The position numbers and the translations under genes are program-made. This document shows, one piece after another, positions 11,657-24,237 of a stretch of 64,000 bases of DNA. The stretch is from Orientallactaga sibirica (taxonomy: Eukaryota; Chordata; Mammalia; Rodentia; Dipodidae): assembly GCA_036365145.1 (NCBI GenBank), contig JAEOAD010000001.1:101157501-101221500 (forward strand), given 5' to 3'. Under the pieces are notes generated by a model. It made no database searches. It saw only the letters and a program-made list of their open reading frames with translations, and was not told where the DNA came from. Each line of letters starts with the position of its first letter. The stretch's first letter is position 1.

Positions 11657-11862
11657 GGCTGGAGAGATGGCTTAGCAGTTAAGGCACTTGCCTTCAAAGA
11701 CAAAAGACCTCAGTTCAATTCCCCAGGATACACATAAGCCAGATGCACAAGGGGGCACATACATCTGAATTTGTTTGCAGTGTCTGGAGGCCCTGCCATA
11801 CCCATTTTTTTTTTCTCTCTCTCTCTCTCAAATTAATAAGTAAAAATATTTTTTTAAAAAAT
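11657..11862 (+). mobile_element. t-SINE A
   Basis: Full head ggctggagagatggcttagc, B-box cagttcaattccccagg, body gccagatgcacaaggg, CT tract and A-rich tail. The flanks aaaaccctat and aaaatcctat suggest a target duplication with one change. Confidence 0.9.
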
Positions 11863-11934
11863 CCTATGACCTTATATATTAGAGAGGTTCATGTCCTCAC
11901 AATAAATATCCAATCACACGTTTATAATCTTTTT

Positions 11935-12101
11935 GTTGTTGTTGTTTTTTCATTTTTCAGTTTTTCAAGGTGGGGTCTCACTCTAGCCTAGGCTGACCTG
12001 GAATTCTCTATGTAATCTCAAGGTGGCCTCAAACTCATGGTGATCCTCCTACCTTTGCCTCCCGAATGCTGGGATTAAAGGCGTGTGCCACCACACCCGG
12101 C
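11935..12101 (-). mobile_element. B1 SINE, antisense
   Basis: Nearly complete antisense B1, from tcaaggtggggtctcactct to gggattaaaggcgtgtgcca. A perfect 12-bp target duplication, tataatcttttt, lies at 11923-11934 and 12102-12113. The intact duplication suggests a young insertion. Confidence 0.92.
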
Positions 12102-12113
12102 TATAATCTTTTT

Positions 12114-12950
12114 AAATTTGAAAAAATATAGGAATGCAATTAAAACTTTAAATCCCTTTAGCAGGCAGAAAGAGCTATAATGTATAAATCCTTCCCATAT
12201 CATCTGAGTCTTTTCAATTTTTTTTTTTTTGGTGTCTGTACATTGTGTTATATGCAGCTTCTAATCCTTTAAGAAAGCTTTTAATAAATAGATTAATTTT
12301 AGAAAGACATTTATAGACAATGAACATAAAACATGTATAAGAATAAAAGTGTGTATGTGTGCACCCAGCAATAGCACCATTCATTATTGTGCCTTCCACA
12401 TGGCACAGCTTGGTTCCTTCTACAGTAGGGGATCGATCAATATTTTTGGAAATGAGAACTTACATGCTGAGTGATTTGAATGGGACATAAAGAAAGCCAC
12501 AATGAGAGAAGTGTGCCTTTCATCTAGGTGATTAATCAGGTAGCTCTGTGTCATTCTTTACAGAATCTACTTACATGGCTTGCAAGTTTCTAACCCAAGT
12601 CAAAGCATGAAGCATGAGTGCTTTGTGGTCAGCTGGCCTAAATTAGAGATCCAGCCTTTATTTTGTACATATGGGAGCCAATGGCAAGTTTACATGCTTT
12701 GGTATCCCTTCCTGCCATAGAGCAATGAATGAACCTTTCATTAAGCAATCTGTTATTGGTCTCTATTCCATGTCTCATATTACCTCCATAATCCATGCAT
12801 CAGCCCTTTTACTTTGCCTGGTGTAACACAGTCTGCTGACAAGTCTATTCTTTATCATAGGAGGCATTAGAGCTCATCTGCACAAGGCTCATCATCTAAC
12901 TCTTTGCCACCCTCAGTACTCTCAAGATGTGCTTTGTACTAGCACCTATT
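12114..12950. other. No recognised feature
   Basis: Unique-looking sequence with one T run near 12220. No gene, RNA or repeat family recognised. Confidence 0.45.
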
Positions 12951-12954
12951 TATT

Positions 12955-13151
12955 AATATTTTGTTTATTTATTTAATAGAAATAAAGGCAGATAGAGAAG
13001 AGGCACACCAGGACCTACATCCATTGCAAATGAACTTCAGATGCATGCACTACCTTCTGCATCTGGCTTTATGTGGGTACTGGGGAATTGAACCAGGGTT
13101 GTTAGGCTTTGCAGGAAAGTGCCTTAACTGCTGAGCCATCTTTCCAGCCCC
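12955..13151 (-). mobile_element. t-SINE A, antisense
   Basis: A T-rich tail-complement, ggcacaccaggacctacatc, ggggaattgaaccagggttg and taactgctgagccatctttc are seen in order. The flanks cacctatttattaa and cacctatattaact are a likely worn target duplication. Confidence 0.88.
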
Positions 13152-13185
13152 ACCTCACCTATATTAACTTATTGCTATAGTCATC

Positions 13186-13534
13186 TGTTGCAGTCAGGTT
13201 TGCTTTGCTGGCAGAAATCACCTGACCAAGAGCAGCTTGTGGGAAAAAAGGCTTATTTTGGCTTACAGAGTCAAGAGGAAGCTCCATAATAGCAGGGGAA
13301 AACAATGGCATGAACAGAGGGTGGACATCACCCCCTGATCAACATCAGGTGGACAATAGCAACAAGGAGAGTATGCCAAACACTGGCATGGGGAAACTGG
13401 CTATAATACCCATAAGCCTGGCCCCAACAATACACCACTTCCAAGAGGCTTTAATTTCCAATTGCCATCTGCTGGGGAACCTAGCATCCAGAACACCTAA
13501 GTTTATGGGGGACACCAGAATCAAACCACCACCC
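13186..13534 (-). mobile_element. MaLR (ORR1/MT-like) solo LTR
   Basis: Plus-strand start tgttgcagtcaggtttgc, the gcttattttggcttacagag polyadenylation region, and end aatcaaaccaccac. It aligns along its whole length with the copies at 525 and 16287. The flanks tcatc and ccatc suggest a 5-bp duplication with one change. Confidence 0.85.
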
Positions 13535-14180
13535 CATCCACTGTCCATTTCTTTCCACTGCAAGTGAGTACACGATAGATAAGAAATCACTTACCTATGT
13601 TACCTTATAATAGCACCACAAATGAATAAAGTGGTAATGAGTGGACACAGACTTTCTTATCCAAAGCAGAGTCTCATTACCTGCTCATCATCTTAAACAG
13701 CTACTACTTATAGCAGAGGTGCACACAGTCACCATGCCAGTCACCTGGTCTCCCTTTCTTCCCAACTGAAAGTATCCTATTTTGCTTTGAGAAAACAATT
13801 CAAAAGTACTTAATATCATAGGAAAAAGAGATCATTCTTTGGCCATAAAATCAGGCATAGTTTTAAGCCCACACTAGTTGATCAATGAAAGCTAGAAATG
13901 ATTAATAGTGACATTGCTCAACCTTCCAAGCCAAAGGTTAATCATCTCACTGAGCACTTCCATTTCTGAGATTCTTCCAGTCTCTGAATATTCACTTGGT
14001 AAAACCTTGTATCTGATCACTTCATTCCTTTTCTTAATACATGTGTACAATAACTGCCCAAATTTAACATTATTACAGTTTCCAGACTCCCTTGAAGCTA
14101 AGATAGACATTCACACAATGCAAATGAATGAAATCTAAGAGGCGATCTGCTGGGCATTTCCATGAAAATGTTACTGCTCT
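13535..14180. other. No recognised feature
   Basis: Unique-looking sequence. The region 14080-14150 vaguely resembles an old DNA transposon or LTR, but not well enough to name. Confidence 0.35.
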
Positions 14181-14890
14181 GATGTCATCTTCCCCTGTCC
14201 TCTTGATCTTTTGGATGGGATGTCTCACCTGAGTTTGTGGAGAAGCAGTTGCCTTGAAAGTTAACCATCTTAAATGGCAGTGGATCCTGCAAGCTTTATA
14301 GCTGGCCAGCCCAGCTGAATGTACTAACTGGTGCAATGGTGGCATGTCTGTTCTGAGAGAAACTAACAGCTCTATGATTGGACTGGAGGTCTGCTCCATA
14401 GAAGGGAATTCATGCCTGGTACTGGAAACCTAGTCAAAAGCCTATGGCTATAGTGGTCATAAGGCCTGGGGGACTATTTTCAGATGGTGGTGACAATTGG
14501 GATAATTCAAAACTCACCATATTGCTGAAAAGAAGTGACAGCAGAATATTCAAAACTGAGACATCTCTATCATATCCTCAAAGGCTCACAGACCATTGTG
14601 GAAGAAGTGGTAGAAAGAATATAAGAGCCAAAGGAAGGGGAGGATTGCCTACAATGCTGTCTTCCACACACAGAGTGACCTTCATAGTCATGACTTCATA
14701 GTGCTTGACACTACCTACACAAGACCTACACAATGAGGAAAAATAATGATGACATCAAAATAGAAGAGAGACTAATTGGAAAGAAAAGGCATTCATTTGA
14801 GGGGGGATTAGGGAGGAGGAAAAGGGAATTATGATTATGGTATATTGTCTATATTTATGGAAGTAGTCAATAAAACATTTTTTTAGAAGT
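14181..14890 (+). mobile_element. L1 3' UTR (Lx-like), sense
   Basis: Blocks typical of an older rodent L1 3' UTR are seen: cttgatcttttggatgggat, agttaaccatcttaaatggc, catgcctggtactggaaacc, and later gtggaagaagtggtagaaag, followed by a gaggagg-rich stretch and a caataaaacattt tail. Confidence 0.65.
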
Positions 14891-15149
14891 AAGAAAGTTA
14901 AGACTGAATGGAAAGACAGAAGGAGACTGTTTCTTTCTAGAGATGCCCTTGACTAGCTGCCCCTAAACTTTCTGTGACATGCAAAATAGCAGGCAGATTT
15001 TGTTAAGCCATCATAATCTACCCTTATGTTCATGGAGCACAACACAGACCTTAATAAGCACAGGTAGTAACAGAAAGATCACTTGGCCTAGTCACTTAGG
15101 GAAAAACAAATGTACCAGGATAAGCTCAAATAGTACATTATTTTGTAAT

Positions 15150-15690
15150 TCTAGATTTATTGTCAAGGATGAATTACATTTTCCTGGGGATATACCCAAA
15201 GAAATCTAAGCTGGTACACAGCAGAGATTTGTGTACCTCCATGCTTAGTATAGCACCAGTCATGATAGCCAGGCTATGGAATTAGCCGAGGTGAATGTCC
15301 ATCAACAGACAAATGGAAAGTAAAGTGACTTTTATGTACACAATGGAATTTTATTCTGCTATAAATAATAAAATTATGCTGTTTGTAGAAACATAGATTG
15401 AACTGGAGATTATCGCAGTTAGCAAAATAAACAGGACTCAGAATATATATGTAATGTATTTTTCTTATATGTGCAATATGTATGGTTATAGATGACTATA
15501 CATATGTGACATAAAAGTAGAAGGACTACTTCAGAAGGGGAATAGCAGAAGGGGAGGGAGATGGAGATGATAATGGATGGTGAATATGGTCAAAGAACAT
15601 TATACACTTGAAGGGAAATTCCTTTGTGAGACCCATTCTTTCTACAATGGGCATTCAGTAACAAAAATGTTTAAAAAGTGAATTACAATG
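15150..15690 (+). mobile_element. Old L1 3' end, sense
   Basis: The order tggggatatacccaaagaaa, atgtccatcaacagacaaat, acaatggaattttattctgc and aacatagattgaactggaga is the standard end of L1 ORF2 and its 3' UTR. Many disruptions; non-coding now. Confidence 0.75.
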
Positions 15691-15873
15691 TGTTTTAAAA
15701 GGAAAGTATAGACATTGAATTGAAAAGGTAAGTTCTAAACCAGGGTTTTTCATGGCCTATTATAATGCTCACTACCACTGGGTTTTTCAGATAATGTTCA
15801 GTTTCATTGACCAATTCTTCATCACTAGGGGAACAAAATAAAAGTACAGGTGGCAGAAGGAAGTCTAGGAACA

Positions 15874-16066
15874 GGGGGCTGGAGAGATGGCTCAATAATT
15901 AAGTTGGCTGTAAAGCCCAGTGATCTGAGTTTGAATCCCCAGAACCCACATAGTCAGCTGCCAAAAGTGGCAAATGAATCTGGAATTCCTTTACACTCAG
16001 TAGGCTGAGGTAGAAGAATCACAACCCCAGGCCAGGTTGAAACTACAATTCCAGGTCAGCCGAAGA
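15874..16066 (+). mobile_element. Composite SINE: tRNA-like head with B1-like right part
   Basis: The left half is a t-SINE A head and body (gggctggagagatggctc, gtttgaatccccag). From about 16003 it changes into a B1-like sequence (taggctgaggtagaagaatc, attccaggtcagccgaagaa). The flanks aagtctaggaaca (15861-15873) and aagtctggcaaca (16067-16079) match at 11 of 13 bases and enclose both halves, so they probably inserted as one unit. Confidence 0.7.
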
Positions 16067-16286
16067 AAGTCTGGCAACACACTTCAAAAGCCCTCTGGCC
16101 CAATTTTATCTCTCTACCATTTGCCCCAGGCCAACTCTTCTTCTGATGTCTGATTTTTCTCCAGAGCATTGTGGTCAGACTTGTGATAAAGCATTACATT
16201 CCTTCCCCTAAATATAATTCCTAGGTAATGTTTATCAGCCCTTCATTCAGTTTATAAGCTTAGCCTCATCTTAGCCCTGGGATATG

Positions 16287-16629
16287 TGTTGCAGTTAGCT
16301 CTGCATTGCTGGCAGAAAGCACCCGACCAAAAGCAGTTTATGGAAGCAAAGAGTTTATTTTGTTTTACAGACTCAAAGGAAACTTTATGATGTCTGGGGA
16401 AAACATGGCATGAGCAGAGGCTGCACATTACTTCCTGGCCAACATTAGCTGGACAACAGCATCAGGAGACTGTGCCAAACACTGGTGAAGGTGAGCTGGC
16501 TACGACACCCATAAGCCTGCACTCAACAGTACACCTCTAACAAGGTTCCAGTCCCCAAATTGCCATCAGCAGGAATTGGGCATTCAGAATACATAAATTT
16601 ATGGGGGAAATCTGACTCAAACCATAACA
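16287..16629 (-). mobile_element. MaLR (ORR1/MT-like) solo LTR
   Basis: 343-bp TG...CA element on the minus strand, plus-strand start tgttgcagttagctctgc and end ctcaaaccataaca. A perfect 5-bp target duplication, atatg, lies at 16282-16286 and 16630-16634. The polyadenylation signal lies near 16350. Confidence 0.9.
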
Positions 16630-16806
16630 ATATGATTGAGAAATGCAGACCCCAACCCTGCCTTTGTAGAGCCTGGAAATCTAACTGGAAAAAGACATGA
16701 GCTTTGAAAATAGTGTAGATTTCTTAGCTGGTGGCAAGTGCCTCAATAGACACTGGGTCTCATTTTGCTATTCACGGAAGAGATGGGTCATGAAAGTTAT
16801 ACTTTT

Positions 16807-17077
16807 TTTTTTTTTTTTTTTTTGAGGCAAGCCCAACAGACTGGCCTTTTTTATGTGAGACAGAGAGAGAGAGAGAAAGAGAGAGAGAGGGTTGGTGTGC
16901 CAGGGACCTCCAGCCACTGCAATTGAACTTCAGACATGTGTGACCCCTTGTGTGCATGTGTGACCTTGTGTGCTTGTGTCATTGTGGGCCTGGCTTACAT
17001 GGGACCTGGAGAGGCAAACATGTGTCCTTAGGCTTTGCAGGCAAGTGCCTGAACCGCTAAACCATCTTTGCAGCCCT
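16807..17077 (-). mobile_element. t-SINE variant, antisense, long A tail
   Basis: Begins with a T run of about 20, then GA repeats, gtgccagggacctccagcca, and ends gaaccgctaaaccatctttg. The body has extra gtgtgacc-type repeats near 16937-16980. Flanks aaagttatactttt and aaagctatcctttt are a likely target duplication. Confidence 0.82.
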
Positions 17078-17091
17078 AAAGCTATCCTTTT

Positions 17092-18084
17092 AATCCAATA
17101 GATTAGTAGTCTCCAGGTTCTAGCTACGGGTATATGCAAGGGAAAAAGTGTGAACATCATGTTAGCTGGAACCTCAACTGTCAGGACCTTGGAAAAATAA
17201 CTTATGACACCATGTGTGTGTGCATGCATGTGCATATGTGTGTTTGTACACATGTGATTTCATGGCTCATGAGACCCTAATGCCTCCTCAGTATTTATGA
17301 GGCTATCTAGGAAACTGCCATTTAGTGGTTTTCTCTGCCTCATTGGAGGTTTTTTTTTTTTATCATACTGACTCAGTCCCTTACTGATTTATCACCAGTT
17401 GTGCCCATCAATCCTCCCAACTCAAATATAGTGTATGTGACTTCATGGAGTAGGTCATATACCCAGAGCTAAGTGTTGTATTTTTATTCTTATCTCTAAG
17501 GCATATTTTCCAGCAGCAGCATCACTTCTAACTACTCTCATTTCTTCTCGTTAACCATCTTCCTGCCTGCAGCCCCAAGTCCTCTCAAGTGACCACACAT
17601 AGACACTTGTGTTTTATTTGACATCCTAGGATCTCACTGTGACTGCTGTTAGGTATCTTAACCCTGTGTTTATAGCAGCATGCTACAGAGACAGGGTTAG
17701 GAGTCACTTCACTATCCCTGTGATATTTCTCATCTGGATGTGCCACCTTACTGGCCCTTAACTGAAGTTATGACTCATCATAGGAAAGGCACAGCAAGAC
17801 TCTAGTTAGACCATTGTCTTGTCATACACCAGTAGCAGCAACTTAATCTTCTAGATGTTATGTCCCTAGATAATCATAACTTCAGTCACATATATCAGTG
17901 GCAGAAACTCTCTCCCCTTCTAGAGTGACCAGCCCCACCATCATCGATGCCCACACAATGAGATGATTGGCATACAAGGAAAAAGAATCACTAAGTAGAG
18001 ATTTCCTGCAGCAGATGGAAATGATTGTGAGGAATATTCATACCACTGAAATCCAGCGATTTGGTTACTCAAATAGCTAAACCT
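17092..18084. other. No recognised feature
   Basis: Unique-looking sequence with a short GT-rich tract near 17212-17250. No gene or repeat recognised. Confidence 0.45.
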
Positions 18085-18262
18085 GACACATATTTTGCAG
18101 TTAAATAGATGTGGGTTCAACTTCCAAGTACTTATACTAAAATTTCTTAAGTAAATGGCTTAACTCTCTTTTTGTTTATCTAATAAGACTTTATGTCTCA
18201 TCCCAGAAGTTGAAAATGAAAGGAAGCATTTATAAGTACTCAATAAATTGTGGTTTTCATGG
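18085..18262 (+). mobile_element. MIR fragment, sense
   Basis: Shows the MIR order: tagatgtgggttcaacttcc, ttaagtaaatggcttaactc, then gaaaggaagcatttataagt followed by actcaataaa. Very old, shared across mammals as a family. Confidence 0.6.
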
Positions 18263-18436
18263 AGACAATCACATGAACAATGAGGAAGTATGCAAGTTGA
18301 ACCTTTTGGGCAACCTTTCCCTGACATACAGTGACCCACTTCTGAACAGAGCAATTTTAAATCCATCACCTAAAAGCCTATAATTTGAGTGAACTAAATC
18401 CCTTTCTTGCTATCTTCTTTGAAACACTTTCCAAAT

Positions 18437-18461
18437 AGAATAGAATAGAATAGAATAGAAG
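18437..18461 (+). repeat. (TAGAA)n microsatellite
   Basis: Five clean units of a 5-bp repeat. Confidence 0.95.
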
Positions 18462-20459
18462 GATAGGCTCAGACTTTATGTTCACAGCTTGTTACATATG
18501 GACAATGGCTTCCTTTCTATTTGGTTTCAAAACAGTATCCTCTTCTTTCCGGACCCATCGCCAGTGTCATATAGACAACAAGCTGGTGTTGAAACTGCTG
18601 TATTCCTGAGTCCAAGCTCAAATGCATGACTAAAATCTAGGAATCTAGACATTTTTAGATATAACTATGAAATTAAAAGAGACCCACACTTTAGAAAATA
18701 AAGAATACCCCAGGTGAGGTAAGTGGCAGAGGTCAAGAAGTCTTTTAGGATATAAGGTTGAGTTAAATATTCCGAGTGTATCAAGTATGATTTCCAACTA
18801 GTAGTGCCATCTCTGAATTTCCATCAGGAGAGAGAACAGTGGTTTCCACCTCAGACTGGGGAAGATAGCTTCTAATATACTTTAATCAACTGTTCTGATT
18901 TGTATCCTCCACCCCTGCTTCTAAAGAGATTGCTATTAGGAATCAAGAAATCTTTTCTGTATGGGAAAAAAAAAAACAAAACAAAACACTCTTCTTTATT
19001 CTAAACACTGGAAAGCTGAGCCCTTAACATAGGGCCAGAGATTGATTGGGATTCCCCTCAGCTTTTATGGCACTGTGAATTGTAGATGGTCTAAACCAGG
19101 GCACAATAAACTTTATTACCCCTCTCCACTCTGGATGGGAGTGTGCCATATGCACTTGTAGCTGGTAAACACCATACATTTCTGAGTAGCTTCATTTTTA
19201 TAAGAACCAGGGGAAAAGCAAACAGCCTTTGCAATCACTTTCAGCCTCTGCTTAAGATGGCAGCATGCTGCTTTTTGCTATAACCATAAGTTTCCCACAA
19301 GTCCTCCACCCCACAAGGCATAGCCTTTAGCTTCTTTTAGTTTAATGTACATATGTTCTGGTATTCCATTTGGAAGACATACATGTGAGAGTGTGTAAAA
19401 CATCTTTGTTATGCTAAAAATGCTGTCCTAATGAGATAACATATTTATTTATTAAAACCATAGGCAAGCCACAGTCAAAACATGACAATATGTTTCTCTA
19501 CTTAAAGTGCCATCTTTAATGAAGAAACAAATTATCCATTTGCCTCTCATGATCTAGTCCCTGGTTTTCTTGTGTAACCCTATTATTCAAGAGCAGTCAG
19601 CATTGCTTCTAATTGTTCACAGCAAACACTATATAGAAATTGATTGGCCTTGTAATATTGTTTTGCCAACACTTAATATAACATGGCTTTTTTATCATGT
19701 TAATACTAATAAGATTTTAATTTTGCTAGAGTCCTACAAACAACAATGGAAGTGATATACCATGTAACAAGAGAAAATAATCTAATCTAGGTTCTGAGTG
19801 GTGATTTCCAGGTGTGCAGGGGTATGGGGGGGTGAGACACAGGAACAATTTGAAGTAGGTTACACCATGAGATAAGTCTTCTTTGTTAATATTATTTAGA
19901 GGCAAAGGCTGAAATAGACCACAGGTATTAACCCACTTAAAACCACAGAAGTATTAAATATCACTTTATCTTCCCCTAACATAGGTTACAGTGATCTTAA
20001 AATTACACAGCATATATCTTTATAAAGGAAAGGCTACAATAACTTCATTTATGTTTTTCAAGCAATTTACTTTTATTCATTTCTTGCTCTGGAGACTTCA
20101 GTTTTTTTTTTTTTTCTAACCTCCTAGACCATCTATGTATCAGTTTAGAAATGAATCATCGTATTTGGAGGACAGATAGAAGATCAAATTCCTCATTTAA
20201 ATGTCTAAGTTGGCATATTGGTATCTAAACCTTTTAAGTACCAGGTTGTGGGTGATTGGTTCACTGTTCCCCCTTCTTGTGTGCAATTCCACACACAAAT
20301 TACAGGGGCCGATCTGAAGCACGAAGATGTAATAGCCTCTGGTTTCTCTGGATCTTTGTGTATAGCATCCACCTCTATCAGTGCTCTACAGATATTCTCA
20401 CCAGCTTCTTTATCTTCCCCATCTCACTCTCTACTCCATCTCCAAATGAGCCAACAGAC
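18462..20459. other. No recognised gene or repeat
   Basis: Two kilobases of AT-rich, unique-looking DNA with short A or T runs (about 18965, 20104) and no convincing repeat family. Open frames are short and on both strands. Confidence 0.45.
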
Positions 20460-20742
20460 TGTATCAGTTATGCTTTCACTGGGAACAAATATCTGACTAT
20501 AAGCAACTTATGGAAGGAAAGGTTTTAATTGAGTCTAATTGGGTACAATCTTTCATGGCAAGAAAGGCATGGCAAACCAGAGTGGGATGCCAGAGTAAGA
20601 ACAGCAATCCTATAAAACCTCAGGACCCATCCCCAACCCCCAGGTTCACAACCTTCCCAAACAGGTGGGGACTACCTGTCCAAACATAGGAGCCTATGGC
20701 TAGAGGAGACAGGGTAGCATTTACATTCAGACAGCCATGCAA
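20460..20742 (-). mobile_element. Older MaLR LTR, antisense
   Basis: Begins tgtatcagttatgctttcac, contains gcaacttatggaaggaaagg, cctataaaacctcaggaccc and tttacattcagacagcc. Same architecture as the LTR at 23069, with more decay. Confidence 0.65.
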
Positions 20743-20954
20743 GCTATACTTAAATCCAGGTGTCTGTATCTTGCTCTATAATATAGCTCATAATGAACCC
20801 TGGTTCAAACATCTAAACATTTCCACTGCCTTCCAAGTCTTATTTCTATGTCCTTTCCTCATACTCTCCCATGGGCCCCATGTCAGTCAGATAAATCATC
20901 TTATCCCCCTAGACATGACTTCCTATATTTGCTCTGACACAATTGCTTTTACCC

Positions 20955-21205
20955 TGGAGTGGAGTGGCCTAAGAAGAATGGTCAAGAGCACTGGCATCAT
21001 AAACACTGCTAGGACTGGCCTTCTGGCTCTGCCACATTCGTGGTTTATTTAAGCACTTTGTGCCTGCTTCCTAATTTGTTTTAAGAGAATATTCACAGTG
21101 CTTTCCTCAGAAGATAGTATAGAAAGGAAAACTGAAGAATTAATAAGGCCCTTTGAGTAGTGCCTTATTCCTTAGAAAGTACTCAATAACCATCTTTCAT
21201 TACAC
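20955..21205 (+). mobile_element. MIR SINE, sense
   Basis: Near full-length MIR order: gtcaagagcactggcatcat, ccttctggctctgccacatt, aagcactttgtgcctgcttc, taataaggccctttgagtag and agaaagtactcaataac. Confidence 0.75.
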
Positions 21206-22170
21206 TCAGTTCTAACCACTACTTATTAAAATCCAGCCTCACCATCTCATGTAGAAGCTCCAAGTGCCTGAACTGGGATAAGAGCTTCCTCTCTTCACTC
21301 ACTTGCTTTCCGCAGAAGCTACTTCCTACAGTGTTTGATAGCAGAACTGGTTACTGCTTTTGCATCCAATGTAGTACTCAACATGTAATAGGCACTCTAA
21401 TACTTAATGATATAATTCATCTCAACCATGAAAGAAGTAAGATGGAATAACCCAATCATTCTAAACAAATAAACTGAGAAGAGCAATGAAAGATTGGATT
21501 TAGAGTTATATTTATCCCTAGGAAATACAATTCAAGTTAAACCCATGAAAGTTAAATAACACTTCAGTCTTGTCTGTCTGGGTAGATTCCATATACAGAT
21601 TCATTTTTACCCATAATAAAACTTAACATAGCAAATGAGGACAGAAATCTTAGTGTTATTTTGTTTTGTAACAAGAGTTTTACTTAGTTTTAGGTCATGT
21701 TTTTGAAAGTATTTAACAATCCTAATGAGAAAAATCTCTGTTCAGAGAAAAATTTTGTCAACCAAAAACATCTTGCTCCTTAAACCTTATTTTCTTCCAG
21801 ATTACAAATCTGTTCAGGGCACAACCAGCAGCTGGTGCAGAATGTAAATGTGCTGAGTTAGACATCTGCAGATGGCAGTTGGCTCTTCATGTCAGCCACC
21901 TCCGTGCTTTTACTAGAACCATCTAGTAGAAATGAGGTCACTGTGGATAGGAAGAGTCACAATCAGAAATGATTGCTGGTGGCAGAGTGGAGAAGTGTAA
22001 GAATAAACTGGAGAGTGGCTCTCAGTGATGACCTTCAGAGCACTTTGGCTGTCACTTCACTTTCACCTTCCAAATCATATGCAAAGTGGACTGTGGCCTA
22101 ACCTAGCCCAGAAGCATGAAGTCAGTGAATTCTTGAAAATGTACTGCCAATTTAACTAACTTCATATAGC
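21206..22170. other. No recognised feature
   Basis: Unique-looking sequence; no gene or repeat family recognised. Confidence 0.45.
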
Positions 22171-22184
22171 ACAAAAAAAAAAAA

Positions 22185-22236
<52 letters not shown>
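22171..22236 (+). repeat. Poly-A followed by (GAAA)n microsatellite
   Basis: An A run of about 14 followed by about 12 uninterrupted GAAA units. Likely grown from an old retroposon tail, although no body is recognised upstream. A strong candidate for a length-variable locus. Confidence 0.95.
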
Positions 22237-23068
22237 GCTCTTAAACACCTAGCCAGAGAATCCAGATTCTACTTAGGTACCACCTACCCATTGTCAGTCC
22301 ATATTATGTTGTACAGTCAACTCAGTGCACGTGCATGCCCCCACTTCCTCCCACACACACACACACACATGCACAGGGCAAACTCCAGGCATAATCCTAG
22401 ATCTACTTACATGTGATCTCAGCACATTCTCCTGTCCACACTGATTAGACCAGACATGGCCAAGCAAGCTCATCTAGAAGATTTGGTTGAGTAGCCTTAA
22501 TAAATAATGGGACTCAAATTATAATCATAACTTGGCATATTGCAAGTTTAAACAAGATACTCCCTCTAGTCCTAGGAAACTTCCTGTTCATAAAAACAGA
22601 CAAAATGAGATGCTGAACCCTATCAGTACTATTGTCTTATGTAAATTCCCCATGCTGTTGGCACCCATCACCCAACAATAGTCTATAGTGCAGATGTATG
22701 CTCTGGCTTAGTGTGTACTGAATTAAAGTCTTTGGTGCTGACAAATTGGCTTGACAGAATGAGATCCTCTGGATCATCTCTCCCACTTACAATAATTAGG
22801 ATAGCCTAATCAAAATCACAGCCAGGTTTTCAAGAACTGGAATCTGCCATGCAAGACCTATTTATAGAAGAAATGAATATTCCCACTGCTTTTCTAACAG
22901 CCCAATTTGGCCTGTTATTAAGCCTGCAAGGAATGAGCAGAGCCTCATGGTAGATCATAACCTAATGCCATAATCCCACCAACACTCATCGTTATGAGCC
23001 CTACTAACTCCCTCTAGCCATAGCAACCTTTTGCTATTATAGATTTAGCTAATGTGTATACTTGTGAC
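22237..23068. other. No recognised feature
   Basis: Unique-looking sequence apart from a short CA repeat near 22352-22369. No gene recognised. Confidence 0.45.
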
Positions 23069-23397
23069 TGTAGTACTTACTTTCTTGTTGCTGGAACAAA
23101 ACAACCAACCAGAAGCACCTTATGGAAGGAAAGGATTAAATTCAAGAGTTTTGAGAGGAAGTTTCTATCATGGATAGGAAAGCAGAGCAAGAGCAGGCAG
23201 CTGGGCATCACGTCCCCACAGAAGCAAGGAGGAGGTGGAGAGAGTGAGCTGTGAATACCCAGTGGGGTTAGACTCATAAACCTCAAGGCCTGCCCCCAGT
23301 AACATACCTCTTCCAGTAAGGCTCCACCTTCCATAGGTTCCACATTAAGTATGAGGCTTAATCACATGGCTGTGTGGACATCTATTACATTCAAACA
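23069..23397 (-). mobile_element. Older MaLR (ORR1-like) LTR, antisense
   Basis: Starts tgtagtacttactttcttgt and contains gcaccttatggaaggaaagg, gtgaatacccagtggggtta, cataaacctcaaggcctgcc and cattcaaaca near the end, all characteristic of antisense ORR1/MT LTRs. Confidence 0.75.
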
Positions 23398-23452
23398 AGG
23401 CAGTGGCTCTCTCAGTAGCTTCTGTGCCAGTTTGTCTTCACCTCTTCCTGAC

Positions 23453-23560
23453 TATAGGTTATTAATTACTTTGCAATGCTGACAAAATACCTGACAGAAA
23501 CAACTTATGGGAGGAAATATTTATGTTGTCTTATGGTGTCCATTTTGGTAAGAAAAAACA
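23453..23560 (-). mobile_element. MaLR LTR fragment
   Basis: The start region ttactttgcaatgctgacaa followed by aacaacttatgggaggaa repeats the opening of the LTR family at 23069, then decays into unrecognised sequence. Confidence 0.5.
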
Positions 23561-23984
23561 TTATTTACCAGATACACCCCTTGTATTATATTTTCTCTTA
23601 GCATATTGAATAGACAAAATAGAAGTTAATATTTCCTGTCCTAAATACACATTTAGCCTCTGGTCCACATGAACAAACAGTAAGAGTGGAAGCTAATTAA
23701 CTGGGTTGTGAACAATAGTTGTTAATGGTTAATAAGCTTAGCATTTGGGGTTAAAAAATAAATAATATTATTTTTCTACTGTTATTAATAGCAGTTTGCA
23801 TTAAGATTGGGTTTTGCTACTTAAAATAATTTACTTAGCATATATTAATTGCACAAAATATGGGGTTTTACATGCATATAATGTATGTTGATCCTATTCA
23901 CCCTCCCTATTACACTCTTTTCTGCTTTTGCTGATCCTCTTTCTCTTCCTTAGTATTTTCCCTTTACTTCCATGTCTGTTATAT

Positions 23985-24131
23985 ATTTTTTTTTCAAGAT
24001 AGGGTTTCACTCTGGTCCAGGCTGACCTGCAATTAATTATGTTGTGTCAGGGTGGCCTCGAACTCACGGCGATCCTCCTACCTCTGCCTCCCAAGTGCTG
24101 GGATTAAAGGCGTGCGCCACCACGCCCAGCT
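23985..24131 (-). mobile_element. B1 SINE, antisense
   Basis: Near-consensus antisense B1: tcaagatagggtttcactct, ggtggcctcgaactcacggc, gggattaaaggcgtgcgcca. Little decay, with CpG sites retained, so a younger copy. Confidence 0.92.
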
Positions 24132-24237
24132 TATATTCTTGATTCTATATATGAGAGAAAACATGTCATGTTTGGCTTTCTTAGTCTCTTTGTTTGTTAA
24201 ATTTTCCTGTGAGTAAGGGTTGATTATGTACCTCAAT

